Assembly: GCA_937894795.1 (NCBI GenBank)
Contig: CALCQV010000112.1
Span: 1-40,853 of the forward strand
Source: an uncultured Bacteroidales bacterium
GTDB lineage: Bacteria > Bacteroidota > Bacteroidia > Bacteroidales > Lentimicrobiaceae
Length of the DNA stretch: 40,853 nt
Direction: 5' to 3'
Below, in pieces: positions 26,561 to 35,949 of the stretch (position 1 is its first letter; every line of letters begins with the position of its first letter). Below the pieces are notes generated by a model. It had not been told where the DNA came from and searched no databases. It saw only the letters and a list, made by a program, of their open reading frames with translations. Both the position numbers and the translations under genes were made by a program.

Positions 26561-28288
26561 TTAGTGTTTATATATCAAGTAGCTGTTAGTCTTAAGTTGA
26601 ATATTCTTTTTTACCCGGGTCATTTTATGATTGATGGAGCTGCTTTCGGAAAATCCTTCTGCCAGTATTTCCCCTCCCCTGGGTAGTCGTATTGAAGTTA
26701 ATTCTCCAAAGTTCATCAGCACTGATAGGTTTTCTCCATGGTATGAGCGTGTATAATATATCAAGCCATTCTTGTTCCCCAGTTTCATATATGTTCCGTA
26801 TTGCAGAGCCTTTTCTTTATTCCGTAAGTTAATAAGTTCCTTATATGTCTGAAGCAATGAATGTTTCTGAGTTTCCGACTCTTTAACATTAATGGTTTTG
26901 TATTGTTCGTGTACCTTTATCCAGGGTTTCCCGGTTGTAAAACCGGCATTTTCGCTATTGTCCCATTGCATAGGACTTCTTGATTTGTCTCTATTGTTGT
27001 CGTTGCCGGTAACAAGTGCCTCTGCCTCAGACTTTCCGGCTTTCAGGGCGAGGTTATATTGTGTTCTTCCCTGTATATCTGCAATCTCCTCATAAGAGTG
27101 TGCAATGATGTTCTGCATTCCAATTTCTTCACCATAGTAGATAAAAGGAACGCCCTTCGCAGTCAGTATTAGTGCCGCCAGTGCAGCAGCTCTTGTTGAA
27201 TCACCTTCTGCCAATCGGTTCATTGACCGAGGCATATCGTGACTGCCAAAGAAGAGAGTAGGATAGCCTGACATTTGGCTTTCCATGCTCCTGAGTTCTC
27301 TAAATATCTTTTGATGTGAAAAGTCCGGAATGCTGCCAAAATTGAAGTTGAATACAACATCCATCATATCAGGAGCCTGATATTCTTTAAGGACTGCCAA
27401 TTTATCACTGCCAATTTCACCTACAATAAATCTGTCATCATATTCATTGAGTGTTGCTTTTATAGTACGCATAGCGTTTTTTACACCCTGCTGATCAATA
27501 TCATTTATATGGAGTTGCTTTCCTTGTTCCATCGGATTATCCAAAAAGTTATAATCAGTGAAAAGGAAATTTATAACATCCATTCTAAATCCATCAACAC
27601 CCAGATCAAGCCAAAATCGTAATACATTCTGAATTTCTTCAACTACCAGTGGATTTGACCAGTTGAGGTCAGCCATGCGGACATCAAATTTATGGTAGTA
27701 ATACTGGTTGGTAAGGGTATCTAATTCCCAGGCGCTTCCACCAAAAAAAGATTCCCAGTTATTAGGTTTATCCTGCCAGATATAATAATCCCTATATTGA
27801 TTATTCCTTGATTTACGTGATTCTCTGAACCACTCGCAATCTGTTGAAGTATGGTTAACAACCATATCCATAATCACCTTAATTCCCCTTTTGTGTGCTT
27901 CTTCAATGAATTCCCTTAAGTCAAGCATATTACCATATACAGGGTCTATATTGTAATAATCAGCTACATCATAACCATTGTCAACTTTAGGGGATTTGAG
28001 AAAGGGAGTCAGCCATAGACCTTTGATTCCAAGCGATTGAAGGTAATCAAGCCGTTCCGTCATACCCTTGAAATCACTATAGCCATCGCCATCACTATCC
28101 TGAAATGATGGCATATAGATTTGATAAAACACAACCTCTTTCCACCAAATTAACTGACCTGTCAATTGCGTTTTCTTGAAATTTTTCGAAGCTTCTGCCG
28201 GCCACCCTCCAACATTTGATTGAGCCGTTAAAAGCATTGAAGTATTGCAAGTAAAAGTGAATAGAAACAGGAGTGTTCTGAAATTCAT
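26561..28288 (-). CDS. GH13 alpha-glucosidase / oligo-1,6-glucosidase-like enzyme, secreted
   Basis: The start chosen gives MNFRTLLFLF with a type I signal peptide (cleavage near LLTAQS), so the enzyme is periplasmic. The open frame runs 25 codons further upstream, but those would include part of a terminator hairpin. Numbered from this start: conserved region I DMVVNHTS (141-148), region II GFRMDVIN with nucleophile Asp237, region III VGEI with acid/base Glu291, and region IV GSHDMPR with Asp351. The usual NHD of region IV is SHD. A C-terminal beta domain ends YLIYKH. It resembles oligo-1,6-glucosidase/alpha-glucosidase subfamilies that act on short alpha-glucosides. It is preceded by a hairpin terminator separating it from the susCD block. 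Confidence 0.9.
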   Translation of the reverse strand: MNFRTLLFLFTFTCNTSMLLTAQSNVGGWPAEASKNFKKTQLTGQLIWWKEVVFYQIYMPSFQDSDGDGYSDFKGMTERLDYLQSLGIKGLWLTPFLKSPKVDNGYDVADYYNIDPVYGNMLDLREFIEEAHKRGIKVIMDMVVNHTSTDCEWFRESRKSRNNQYRDYYIWQDKPNNWESFFGGSAWELDTLTNQYYYHKFDVRMADLNWSNPLVVEEIQNVLRFWLDLGVDGFRMDVINFLFTDYNFLDNPMEQGKQLHINDIDQQGVKNAMRTIKATLNEYDDRFIVGEIGSDKLAVLKEYQAPDMMDVVFNFNFGSIPDFSHQKIFRELRSMESQMSGYPTLFFGSHDMPRSMNRLAEGDSTRAAALAALILTAKGVPFIYYGEEIGMQNIIAHSYEEIADIQGRTQYNLALKAGKSEAEALVTGNDNNRDKSRSPMQWDNSENAGFTTGKPWIKVHEQYKTINVKESETQKHSLLQTYKELINLRNKEKALQYGTYMKLGNKNGLIYYTRSYHGENLSVLMNFGELTSIRLPRGGEILAEGFSESSSINHKMTRVKKNIQLKTNSYLIYKH

Positions 28289-28315
28289 AATTATTTGATT
28301 AATTTTAAAAAGAAA

Positions 28316-28353
28316 GGCCCCCTGATCTGCTATAGCGGGCAGATCAAAGGGCC
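28316..28353 (-). terminator. Hairpin with U-tract inside the PUL, after the LamG lipoprotein gene
   Basis: Arms 28316-28330 and 28339-28353 pair over 15 positions with a 2-base mismatch (GGCCC and TGATCTGC blocks) around an 8-base loop. On the minus strand the hairpin is followed by TTTCTTTTT. It starts 42 bases after the lipoprotein stop codon and ends 28 bases before the GH13 start, so it could act as a partial terminator or protect the upstream susCD mRNA. Confidence 0.8.
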
Positions 28354-28394
28354 ATTTTCTCACTTCAACCTAAAAACACAAGAAACCAGTACGA

Positions 28395-29459
28395 TTAAGG
28401 TTTTTCATCATTATAAAGTTTCGATACCTGTCCATCGGCCAGTGCGATGTTGTATATCTTCAGTTCATCAATTACTCCTTTGAAATAACCTAAGTTATCT
28501 GCAGTGGTCCATTCCATGAAGTTGGCAGCCAATTCAGCATCGGTAGCAACACCACCAATAATAAATGGTTGAGCATTTTCAAGAGTCTGGAGTAATGGGC
28601 CAATGCCCTTATCTGATTCTGTCCATGTCTTGGTGAGTGTACCGTTAACATAGAATTTCAGTTCTTTGGTTATTGCGTTCACTGAAACAACTATATGATT
28701 CCACTGGTCAATTTTTACTGAGTTGTCAGTTTCATTGTCAGCATCTATAATACCACCATCAACTTTCTTGTATGTGAAGAATGGTTTTCCACCACCCTGA
28801 GTCTGGAGTTTGTAACCGTTCCAGTAGTTCTGTGAAACAATGTAATTGTGTTCATAGAGTTCGTCAGGCTTTACCCATACTGAAATGGTGATATTTGCCG
28901 GTAGGAAAGATGTTGTGTAAGGTACTTCCAGGTGTGCACCACCAGTGTAATAAATAGCTTTTCCGCCATTGAGCCCGTCAGTCCATGCGGGATCTTTAGC
29001 ATTAGCGCCAAGAATTACAGTATTACCCTTTTTAAAGGTAGCTACATGCTGAGTTGTTGAGAAAGCCGTAGCTGTTGTTCCGGTTCCTTCATCAAAATGC
29101 CATCCGGCAGTAAGGTAAAGGTCCTCATCAATATAGCCATAAGCCTGAGCTTCAAATGTATTCATAGCTTCGGTCAATTGAGTAAACAGGTTGTCAATCT
29201 GAGCCTGTGTTAATTTTGTAGCAGCTGTTGATTTTACAGTTGCGAGTGTTGACTTGAATGCATCAATAGCCGATTGTGGATAATCAGCTGAAGTTGCTGA
29301 AGTTGCCAATGCATCGGCCTCTGCAATCAAGGCGTTCAGGGCAGTCTTATCTCCCTCTACAATGTCATCATCGTCGTCTTTACATGAAACAAAGACCATG
29401 GCTGCGCTTATGAACATCATCATAATCAGCAAAGTGCGGTAATTCATCAGTTTTTTCAT
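28395..29459 (-). CDS. Surface LamG lipoprotein, candidate glycan-binding protein (SusE position)
   Basis: A 354-residue lipoprotein with the lipobox FVSC at about residue 26. The mature protein begins CKDDDDD, matching the acidic lipoprotein export signal that sends Bacteroidota lipoproteins to the cell surface. Residues 40-108 are an Ala-rich helical FIVAR-like segment (ALNALIAEADAL...TKLTQAQIDNLFTQLTEAM). Residues 115-350 are a LamG/concanavalin A-like domain (LTAGWHFDEGTGTTATAF; NITISVWVKPDE; GVIDELKIYNIALADGQV). It follows susD by 115 bases and takes the place of SusE/SusF-type surface glycan-binding proteins, from which it differs in fold. A hairpin with U-tract follows. Confidence 0.85.
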   Translation of the reverse strand: MKKLMNYRTLLIMMMFISAAMVFVSCKDDDDDIVEGDKTALNALIAEADALATSATSADYPQSAIDAFKSTLATVKSTAATKLTQAQIDNLFTQLTEAMNTFEAQAYGYIDEDLYLTAGWHFDEGTGTTATAFSTTQHVATFKKGNTVILGANAKDPAWTDGLNGGKAIYYTGGAHLEVPYTTSFLPANITISVWVKPDELYEHNYIVSQNYWNGYKLQTQGGGKPFFTYKKVDGGIIDADNETDNSVKIDQWNHIVVSVNAITKELKFYVNGTLTKTWTESDKGIGPLLQTLENAQPFIIGGVATDAELAANFMEWTTADNLGYFKGVIDELKIYNIALADGQVSKLYNDEKP

Positions 29460-29574
29460 TTTCTCTGAATTGATTTTTAATTTAGTTAATTGAATTTGGT
29501 TAAATGAAGATTAGTTAATGATACTGGATTGTGTGCTATATTGTTTTGTGTTGTGTTTACTTTATATAATTCTC

Positions 29575-31080
29575 TTAAGGTATAGCCTGGTTCGCATCAA
29601 TTTCAGCCTGTGGTATTGGGAAATACCTGTTTAATTCGTATGAGAAATCTGTTCCAAGGGCTGGCTCTGCAATGGCTTTGCCCCAACGCATCAGATCAAA
29701 AAATCGATGGAATTCCTGTGCCAGTTCAACCCTGCGTTCATGGCGAATAGCATCTTTTAGAAGGTTCAGGTCTGATGTGATGACCTCAGGCAAAAGGTCA
29801 GCAGGCGGTGTGCCATTGAAACTGTTTCGTGCACGTATTCTTACCTTATTAAGATTGGATCTGGCTGAGTCAGCCAATCCGTTTTGTGCGAATGCTTCAG
29901 CTTTCATAAGCAATACATCAGCATAGCGCATATAGATATAATTCAAATCGCCGTCACCTTTCAATGAACTTGAAATTTCTGATAATGGTTGCTGATGTTT
30001 CTTTGTAAGGTAACCGGTTGGTGACCAGGCAGCACTGAAAAGATCACCATTCAACCAAGGCTGGCCATCACGGCCAATACTGGCATCAATACGTGGATCA
30101 TATACACCTTCGTTAGTTTTTTCAAAGGCGTCTGCCAATGACTGTGTGGGAGCATTGAAATAGTAACCACCTTCACCCGGTGGGGCAAACCACTGATTCA
30201 TAGAGTTACCCTGACCGGGACTTTGACCGGCCAGATGCTGAATCTCAAAAATTGATTCCTTGCTGTTCTCAAATGCCAGTTTGAAGTTATCACCATAATT
30301 ATCCAGCAATCCATAAATACCAATTTTCTCCATCTGATGGAAATAATTAATGGCATCAGTCCATTTTTCCTGATAAAGACAAACTTTACCAAGCATACCA
30401 AGTGCAGCCCCTTTAGTTACCCGACCTTTGTCAGTGGATGAATACGATTCAGGAAGCGATGCGGAAGCTTCTGTCAGATCTTTTTCTATTTGTTGGTATA
30501 TTGCTGAAACCTCACTCAAAGGAACGTGAATAGCCTCCTGTGTAGTCTGAGGCAGCAACTTCAGGGGTACCTTTCCAAAGATGTTGACAAGATTGAAATA
30601 TGAATACCCTCTTATGAACTTTGCTTCTCCAATTATTCTGCTCTTTAGGGCTTCATCCATTGTTATTTCAGGGACTCTGGCAATAACATTGTTTGCCCGG
30701 GCAATTGCTTCATAGGCAAATGTCCAGTAGTTAATAATAATCCCATTGTTGGCGTCAACTGTAAAGTCATCTATATAGCTTACCTCCGCCTGATCACCGG
30801 GATTACCTCCTTTAACGGCATCCTCTGAAGCTACATCTCCAAATACCCACATGGCATTATTGGGATTTGTGAAGGCAATGGCATTATAAACTCCATTAAT
30901 TCCCTGTAATGCCTGATTTTCATTTTGATAATAGGTATCAGATGAGAATGTTCCTTTAAGGTCTTCAGTGAGGAATTTCTCACAAGAACTCATTGATACC
31001 ATAGCAACGACCAACAGTATCAATTTACTGCTGTGTATCATGCTCTTCAAGTTATTCATATTATATTTTCTCTGTATCAT
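29575..31080 (-). CDS. susD: SusD/RagB-family glycan-binding outer-membrane lipoprotein
   Basis: A 501-residue SusD homologue. The lipobox is SMSSC, followed by EKFLTEDLKGTFSSDTYYQNENQALQG, typical of RagB/SusD N-termini. TPR-like helices follow (FIRGYSYFNLVNIFGKVPL; GAALGMLGKVCLYQEKWTDAI), then the C-terminal block YIYMRYADVLLMKAEAFAQNG and HERRVELAQEFHRFFDLMRWGKA. It is the lid over the SusC transporter and helps to capture oligosaccharides. It starts 12 bases after susC, so translation may be coupled. Internal Met residues at 8 and 14 are alternative starts; either leaves a better-shaped signal peptide. Confidence 0.96.
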   Translation of the reverse strand: MIQRKYNMNNLKSMIHSSKLILLVVAMVSMSSCEKFLTEDLKGTFSSDTYYQNENQALQGINGVYNAIAFTNPNNAMWVFGDVASEDAVKGGNPGDQAEVSYIDDFTVDANNGIIINYWTFAYEAIARANNVIARVPEITMDEALKSRIIGEAKFIRGYSYFNLVNIFGKVPLKLLPQTTQEAIHVPLSEVSAIYQQIEKDLTEASASLPESYSSTDKGRVTKGAALGMLGKVCLYQEKWTDAINYFHQMEKIGIYGLLDNYGDNFKLAFENSKESIFEIQHLAGQSPGQGNSMNQWFAPPGEGGYYFNAPTQSLADAFEKTNEGVYDPRIDASIGRDGQPWLNGDLFSAAWSPTGYLTKKHQQPLSEISSSLKGDGDLNYIYMRYADVLLMKAEAFAQNGLADSARSNLNKVRIRARNSFNGTPPADLLPEVITSDLNLLKDAIRHERRVELAQEFHRFFDLMRWGKAIAEPALGTDFSYELNRYFPIPQAEIDANQAIP

Positions 31081-31092
31081 GGCCTTATCTTG

Positions 31093-34000
31093 TTAAAAGT
31101 TGATATTTACCCCTAACATAATAGTCATTGCTGAAGGGTATGTTCCCCAATCAATACCACCTGCGAGGTCCCCTTCATTCCTGGAATTATCACTGACTGT
31201 CATTTCGGGATCGAGACCTGAATATTTGGTGAAGGTCAGCAGGTTAGTACCTGAAATATATATTCTTGCACGTTCCATCCCTATTATATTAACAGTTTTG
31301 CGTGGTAATGTATAGCCCAATTGTACATTTTTTACCCTTAGGTACGACCCGTCTTCAAGAAATCTGGATGATGGACGGGCATTATTCGATTTGGCGGTCC
31401 ATGCAGGACGTGGTTGCGTAGTTGATGAGCCTTCGCCGGTCCATCTTTCATCGAAATATCTTTGTGTTACAGGAAATCCACGATAAAATCCTTCAATATC
31501 CTGGTTGATCTGTGAGTAGATTTTGTTGCCGTATGATCCCTGAATAAATACTGACAGGTCAAATGATTGGTAGTTACCGGCCAGATTAACGCCCAGGAAG
31601 AGCTTTGGTATTGCACTACCAAGATGGACACGGTCAAGGTTGTCAATCCGGGCATCGCCGTTCTGATCTTTATATTTCACATCACCCGGTTTAATATTGT
31701 TACCCTGGAAAGCTGACAAGAGTATATCAGCTTCATTTTGGAAGATTCCGTCCATTTCAAGAAGGTAGAAAGATCCAATAGGGTGTCCTACTTCTGTATA
31801 TGTTGCATACACGCCAGTTTCAACTCTTCCGCGGTTTAGGCCGGCATCAAGTTCCAAAACCTCATTATGCAAATATGTCAGGTTACCTCCAATGCTATAT
31901 CCCCAGTTGTTTTTTCCACCCTGATATGCAGCTTCCAACTCAATACCTGTGTTAAGTACAGAACCACTATTTATCCAGGCTGCAGTTGCATTACCCACTG
32001 ATGGAGGGATTGGAGCAATTACGAGCATGTCTTCAGTTACTTTATAGAAATAATCTACGGAGAATGAAAAGGCACCTTTCCACAATTCAGCGTCAATACC
32101 ACCATTGTATTGGTGACTGGTTTCCCATTTCAGATCTTCATTACCCAGGGCAGTCTGAGCATACCCATTATAGGATACGCCTCCAAAAGGATAGTTGAAA
32201 TATGGTGATATCCTGTCAACATTGGCATAAAGCCCAATCTCCTGATTTCCGATGGCACCATAACCGGCTCTTATTTTCATGCTTTCCAGCCATTCTAAGT
32301 CTGCAAGGAAAGGCTCCTCACTTATCAGCCAGCCTCCTGACAGTGAATAGAAATTGCCCCATTTGTTATTACCCATAAATCGGGAGGAACCATCACGGCG
32401 AATGGTTGCTGAAATGAAATATTTTTGGTTGAAGTTATAATTGATTCTTCCAAAAAGTGAGGCCAGCGTTGAGGCGTATTCTGCCTGACTTGAGTTCTTT
32501 ATGCCTATTCCATTGCCAATGTATATCAGGTCTTCCTGCTGTATGGTAAAGTCAGAATCATCCGTGTAAAGTGCTTTTCCATGATTTCTTATTGCTTCAA
32601 AACCAAGCATTGCTGAAAAATTATGAACGTCAGAAATCGTTTTTTCGTAATTGAAGAAGTTGTTCATTGTGAGGTTATCTAATCTCTCATTGCTTACGCT
32701 GAGTCCATTGCGGGCGTTGATGCGATTATCTGTACCCCAGGTGCGGTTAAACCTTCTTGCGGAGGTATTACGGTAATCCAAACCGAAATTTGTGGTAAAA
32801 TTAAGATCTTTGGTTATCTGTGCCTTGAAATAGGCTTTTCCCAGATAACTATCGCTCTTCTGGTTATTTTCATTGTATTCGGCCATACCAACCGGATTAT
32901 AACCATCACCAAGGAATGAGTCAAAGATCTGGGCTCCAAAGTATTCAGCTGGCCGATCCACAAAAGTTCCATCATCAAATCTTACGGGGATGGCAGGATT
33001 GCGGAAAAATGCATATCTGACAACACTGCCGCCATTGCCTCCATATCCATCGCCTGAACTCCCGATAATATCATTATCTGAAACACCTACCAACATGCTG
33101 ATACCTGCAGTCAACCATTTGTTTACCTTGGTATTCACATCAATTCTGGCTGTCCCCCTTGTATATCCGGTATTTTTTATAATACCTTTCTGGTCAAAGA
33201 GTGAAGTGGAAATTATATAATCAGAATTCTCATTACCACCTGAAACTGAAAGCTCATGAGAAGTTACAGGAGCAGTACGCAACAATTCTTTCAAATGATT
33301 GACATCAGCAAATTTGGCTGCATCCTCTGAAGTGATAAGCTGACGCCTGAGTGATTCAGGCAGGTATAGATTATCATTGGTAGCGGCTTCATTATAAGCG
33401 GTTATGTAATCAGCTGTATTGACCATTGGGGTGAGATTAATGGCTTTTTGATATCCAAACTGACCATTATAGGAAATCTTGACTTTGCCTGTGCTTCCTT
33501 TCTTCGTGGTGATCAGTACTATTCCATTATTGGCTCGTGATCCGTAAATAGCTGCCGCTGATGCATCCTTAAGAACAGAAATGCTTTCTATATCAGCAGG
33601 TGATAACACTTTTAAAGCATCAACCGTAGGCATTCCATCCACTATATAAAGTGGCGCATTACTAGAGTTAAGTGAACCGGCCCCACGTATTCTAACTGAA
33701 ACTCCTTCGCCGGGAGCACCCGTATTCTGCGTTACCTGCACTCCCGCTGCCCTTCCCTGCAATGCCTGGTCGATACTTGCAACAGGTAACTGGTTTAGTT
33801 CTAAGGCATCAACTTTAGTAACAGCTCCAAGTACATTCCGTTTCTTGGCAGATCCATACCCTATGACTACCAATTCATCAAGCATCATCTGCTCTGCTTC
33901 AAGATTTACATCTATCGAACGACGACTGCCAACGGTCTCCTCTCTTGTTTCATAACCAATATAGGAGAATACAAGTACGGATGTAGAATTGAGCTGATTG

Positions 34001-34185
34001 GACATCATCTGGTACTTGCCATCAATATCCGTTATAGTGCCCTCGGTAGTACCTTTCAACACTACCGTCACTCCAATCAAGGTTTCCCCTGTTTTAGAAT
34101 CTTTCACGGTACCTGTTACCTGCTGTTGTGCGAACAACAAGGTGCCTGACGACAGGAACATAAGAATTAGTAGGATCTTTTTCAT
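31093..34185 (-). CDS. susC: SusC/RagA-family TonB-dependent outer-membrane transporter
   Basis: A 1030-residue protein with a signal peptide (ending LLFAQ), an N-terminal carboxypeptidase-D regulatory-like domain at about 22-100 (VTGTVKDSKTGETLIGVTVV), the SusC signature LDELVVIGYGSAKKRNVLGA, a plug domain (AIYGSRANNGIVLITTKKG) and a long beta-barrel ending in an aromatic-type strand (IMLGVNINF). It imports oligosaccharides in a TonB-dependent manner with SusD as partner. There is no N-terminal STN domain, so it does not look like an anti-sigma transducer; regulation is more likely by the hybrid two-component system upstream. It begins 37 bases after the 574-residue lipoprotein gene. Confidence 0.96.
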   Translation of the reverse strand: MKKILLILMFLSSGTLLFAQQQVTGTVKDSKTGETLIGVTVVLKGTTEGTITDIDGKYQMMSNQLNSTSVLVFSYIGYETREETVGSRRSIDVNLEAEQMMLDELVVIGYGSAKKRNVLGAVTKVDALELNQLPVASIDQALQGRAAGVQVTQNTGAPGEGVSVRIRGAGSLNSSNAPLYIVDGMPTVDALKVLSPADIESISVLKDASAAAIYGSRANNGIVLITTKKGSTGKVKISYNGQFGYQKAINLTPMVNTADYITAYNEAATNDNLYLPESLRRQLITSEDAAKFADVNHLKELLRTAPVTSHELSVSGGNENSDYIISTSLFDQKGIIKNTGYTRGTARIDVNTKVNKWLTAGISMLVGVSDNDIIGSSGDGYGGNGGSVVRYAFFRNPAIPVRFDDGTFVDRPAEYFGAQIFDSFLGDGYNPVGMAEYNENNQKSDSYLGKAYFKAQITKDLNFTTNFGLDYRNTSARRFNRTWGTDNRINARNGLSVSNERLDNLTMNNFFNYEKTISDVHNFSAMLGFEAIRNHGKALYTDDSDFTIQQEDLIYIGNGIGIKNSSQAEYASTLASLFGRINYNFNQKYFISATIRRDGSSRFMGNNKWGNFYSLSGGWLISEEPFLADLEWLESMKIRAGYGAIGNQEIGLYANVDRISPYFNYPFGGVSYNGYAQTALGNEDLKWETSHQYNGGIDAELWKGAFSFSVDYFYKVTEDMLVIAPIPPSVGNATAAWINSGSVLNTGIELEAAYQGGKNNWGYSIGGNLTYLHNEVLELDAGLNRGRVETGVYATYTEVGHPIGSFYLLEMDGIFQNEADILLSAFQGNNIKPGDVKYKDQNGDARIDNLDRVHLGSAIPKLFLGVNLAGNYQSFDLSVFIQGSYGNKIYSQINQDIEGFYRGFPVTQRYFDERWTGEGSSTTQPRPAWTAKSNNARPSSRFLEDGSYLRVKNVQLGYTLPRKTVNIIGMERARIYISGTNLLTFTKYSGLDPEMTVSDNSRNEGDLAGGIDWGTYPSAMTIMLGVNINF

Positions 34186-34222
34186 TGCTTTGCTATATAA
34201 ATTGATACAACTAAAATTGCTA

Positions 34223-35947
34223 TTACCTATATGAAATCACTTTATCATTCACTTTAAGTTTCGAACCATCGGTAGTAATCTTTGACCCTGCCGGCAATTC
34301 TAGTAATAGAACTGCTGAGTTTGCAGGTATCCTTATTTTTATTTCACCCGATTTTTCCTTGGCGAGATAGGTTTTTGATACTATATCGAACAGATCAACA
34401 CTTTTATCAGCTTTATAAGTAACCGTTTTTATCTCCTCATAAGGATTGTAATAAAGGAATTCAGGATAGAAATTATCACCATAAAAATCGGTGACATTGC
34501 AGTCGAGCGCCAGTATTCCGTCCACATCAGTGGTTTTAACCATGGCACCGAAGACTCCGACAATTGATGTACTATACAGGCTGAACATTGATTCTTTTGG
34601 TTGACCTGCAACCCACTTTGGCCCATCACCCGTTGAAACAGGTGATACACCCTTCAACTCTTCCTTGTTATAGTCATCCATTTTTCTAACACCTTCATAT
34701 CCAATGATACCTTTGGTGATATCTTTCATTTCAGGAAGGAATTGATGAGCATCATTTACCTGGTCAGGGTAGAACAATCGGGAAGCATTTATAGCATTAA
34801 GCATATATTTACCAATAGCTTTAGCGTATTTAGGTTCATATTTTACCATTGGAACCAACGGCCAGGCCATAGCAACTGAATTCATGAAGAATGCATAGCC
34901 CCCGCCATCAGTAATGCTACCCTGTAATCCATATACATCATAATCGCCCCAACGCTCTGCAATAACACCCCAACCATAACGGCCATCCATTGTCTGGCAA
35001 CCGTCGAATGTCCAGTTAAGTAGTTTAGTAACATCGTAGTTGGTACCATGTTCTGCATTAAGCCTGGCTGCTGTGTAAGCCCCAAAGGGTAGTAAAATCT
35101 CATAAAAGCGACTCTCCTTCTGATTAAGCAAGGCTTCTGTTGCACTTTTTGCACCATTCAAATACTTTTCGTTACCGAATTTCTCATAAGCTGAATAAAG
35201 CACCCAGGCATGCCCACCGGCAGCATCCTGCTGTTGGGGAACATTGTTATTCATACCCTTCATTTGGGCATAATCAAAGAATGAGTAGTTATAGTTGCCT
35301 TGTAAAACAGAATCTGCCTTGTAGAACTGGTCAGCAACTGTTCGAATAATCATTTCAGTGTTCTCTACCTCCGGAAACAAGGCAGCAACACCGTAATATA
35401 GCACATTGGGGTATACATCATACCACCAGTCGCGTCCATAACCGCCACCGGCCATAGCAACTTCAGGATTCGTATTATTCATTACGATGTTCCATTTTGT
35501 ATCCCTATTGAAATAGTTCTGCGACATTTTCACATAGTTGAACCCTTGCTGGTTAGTCTTGTCAATTCCCATCAGGCCAGCACTAATTAATGCGCCATAG
35601 GTTGTGAGTGCTTCATGGAATTCACCATTGTTGTTGGCAGGTCCCTGTCGTACATCACCCATCACAGTATATAAGCCAAATGTAACCTGGTCAAAATTCC
35701 TTCGTGCGCTATCCAGCCATATCAGTGGTCCATTGGCTGTTGTATTGGTGAAGTTAAATACCAGACTGTCAAATTGAAGTGTCTTTTGCTTCCAGTCAAT
35801 TATCTTGTATGGCTGAGGCATAGCCGGCATTTGCTCTATTCTGGCAACAGTTGTCTGATCAACAGCAACACCACTATTCCCGGTTCTGCATGATGATCCG
35901 GCAACCATTACTGCCAAAGCCATTATTGCTATATAATTTCTTTCCAT
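34223..35947 (-). CDS. PUL lipoprotein homologous to the catalytic-like domain of the T9SS-secreted protein
   Basis: A 574-residue lipoprotein with the lipobox VAGSSC (Cys20). No acidic export signal follows the cysteine (CRTGNSG), so surface display is uncertain. I do not recognise the family. Over its whole length it matches residues 30-560 of the 1047-residue protein at 23.4 kb: ARIEQMPAMPQPYKIIDW, GIDKTNQQGF, GRDWWYDVYPNVLYYG, LPFGAYTAARLNAEHGTNYD, YAKAIGKYMLNAINASRLFY and DFYGDNFYPEFLYYNPYE. It is Trp/Tyr-rich and helical, with a short beta domain at the C-terminus, which fits an alpha-barrel glycosidase or lyase. The start codon is two bases after the MFS stop codon, so translation is probably coupled. 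Confidence 0.78.
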   Translation of the reverse strand: MERNYIAIMALAVMVAGSSCRTGNSGVAVDQTTVARIEQMPAMPQPYKIIDWKQKTLQFDSLVFNFTNTTANGPLIWLDSARRNFDQVTFGLYTVMGDVRQGPANNNGEFHEALTTYGALISAGLMGIDKTNQQGFNYVKMSQNYFNRDTKWNIVMNNTNPEVAMAGGGYGRDWWYDVYPNVLYYGVAALFPEVENTEMIIRTVADQFYKADSVLQGNYNYSFFDYAQMKGMNNNVPQQQDAAGGHAWVLYSAYEKFGNEKYLNGAKSATEALLNQKESRFYEILLPFGAYTAARLNAEHGTNYDVTKLLNWTFDGCQTMDGRYGWGVIAERWGDYDVYGLQGSITDGGGYAFFMNSVAMAWPLVPMVKYEPKYAKAIGKYMLNAINASRLFYPDQVNDAHQFLPEMKDITKGIIGYEGVRKMDDYNKEELKGVSPVSTGDGPKWVAGQPKESMFSLYSTSIVGVFGAMVKTTDVDGILALDCNVTDFYGDNFYPEFLYYNPYEEIKTVTYKADKSVDLFDIVSKTYLAKEKSGEIKIRIPANSAVLLLELPAGSKITTDGSKLKVNDKVISYR

Positions 35948-35949
35948 AA

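Noticed and set aside
26561..28363. Longer GH13 reading frame with 25 extra N-terminal residues
   Set aside because: The extra codons are encoded by the terminator hairpin region and would bury the signal peptide; the ATG at 28288 gives a normal signal peptide.
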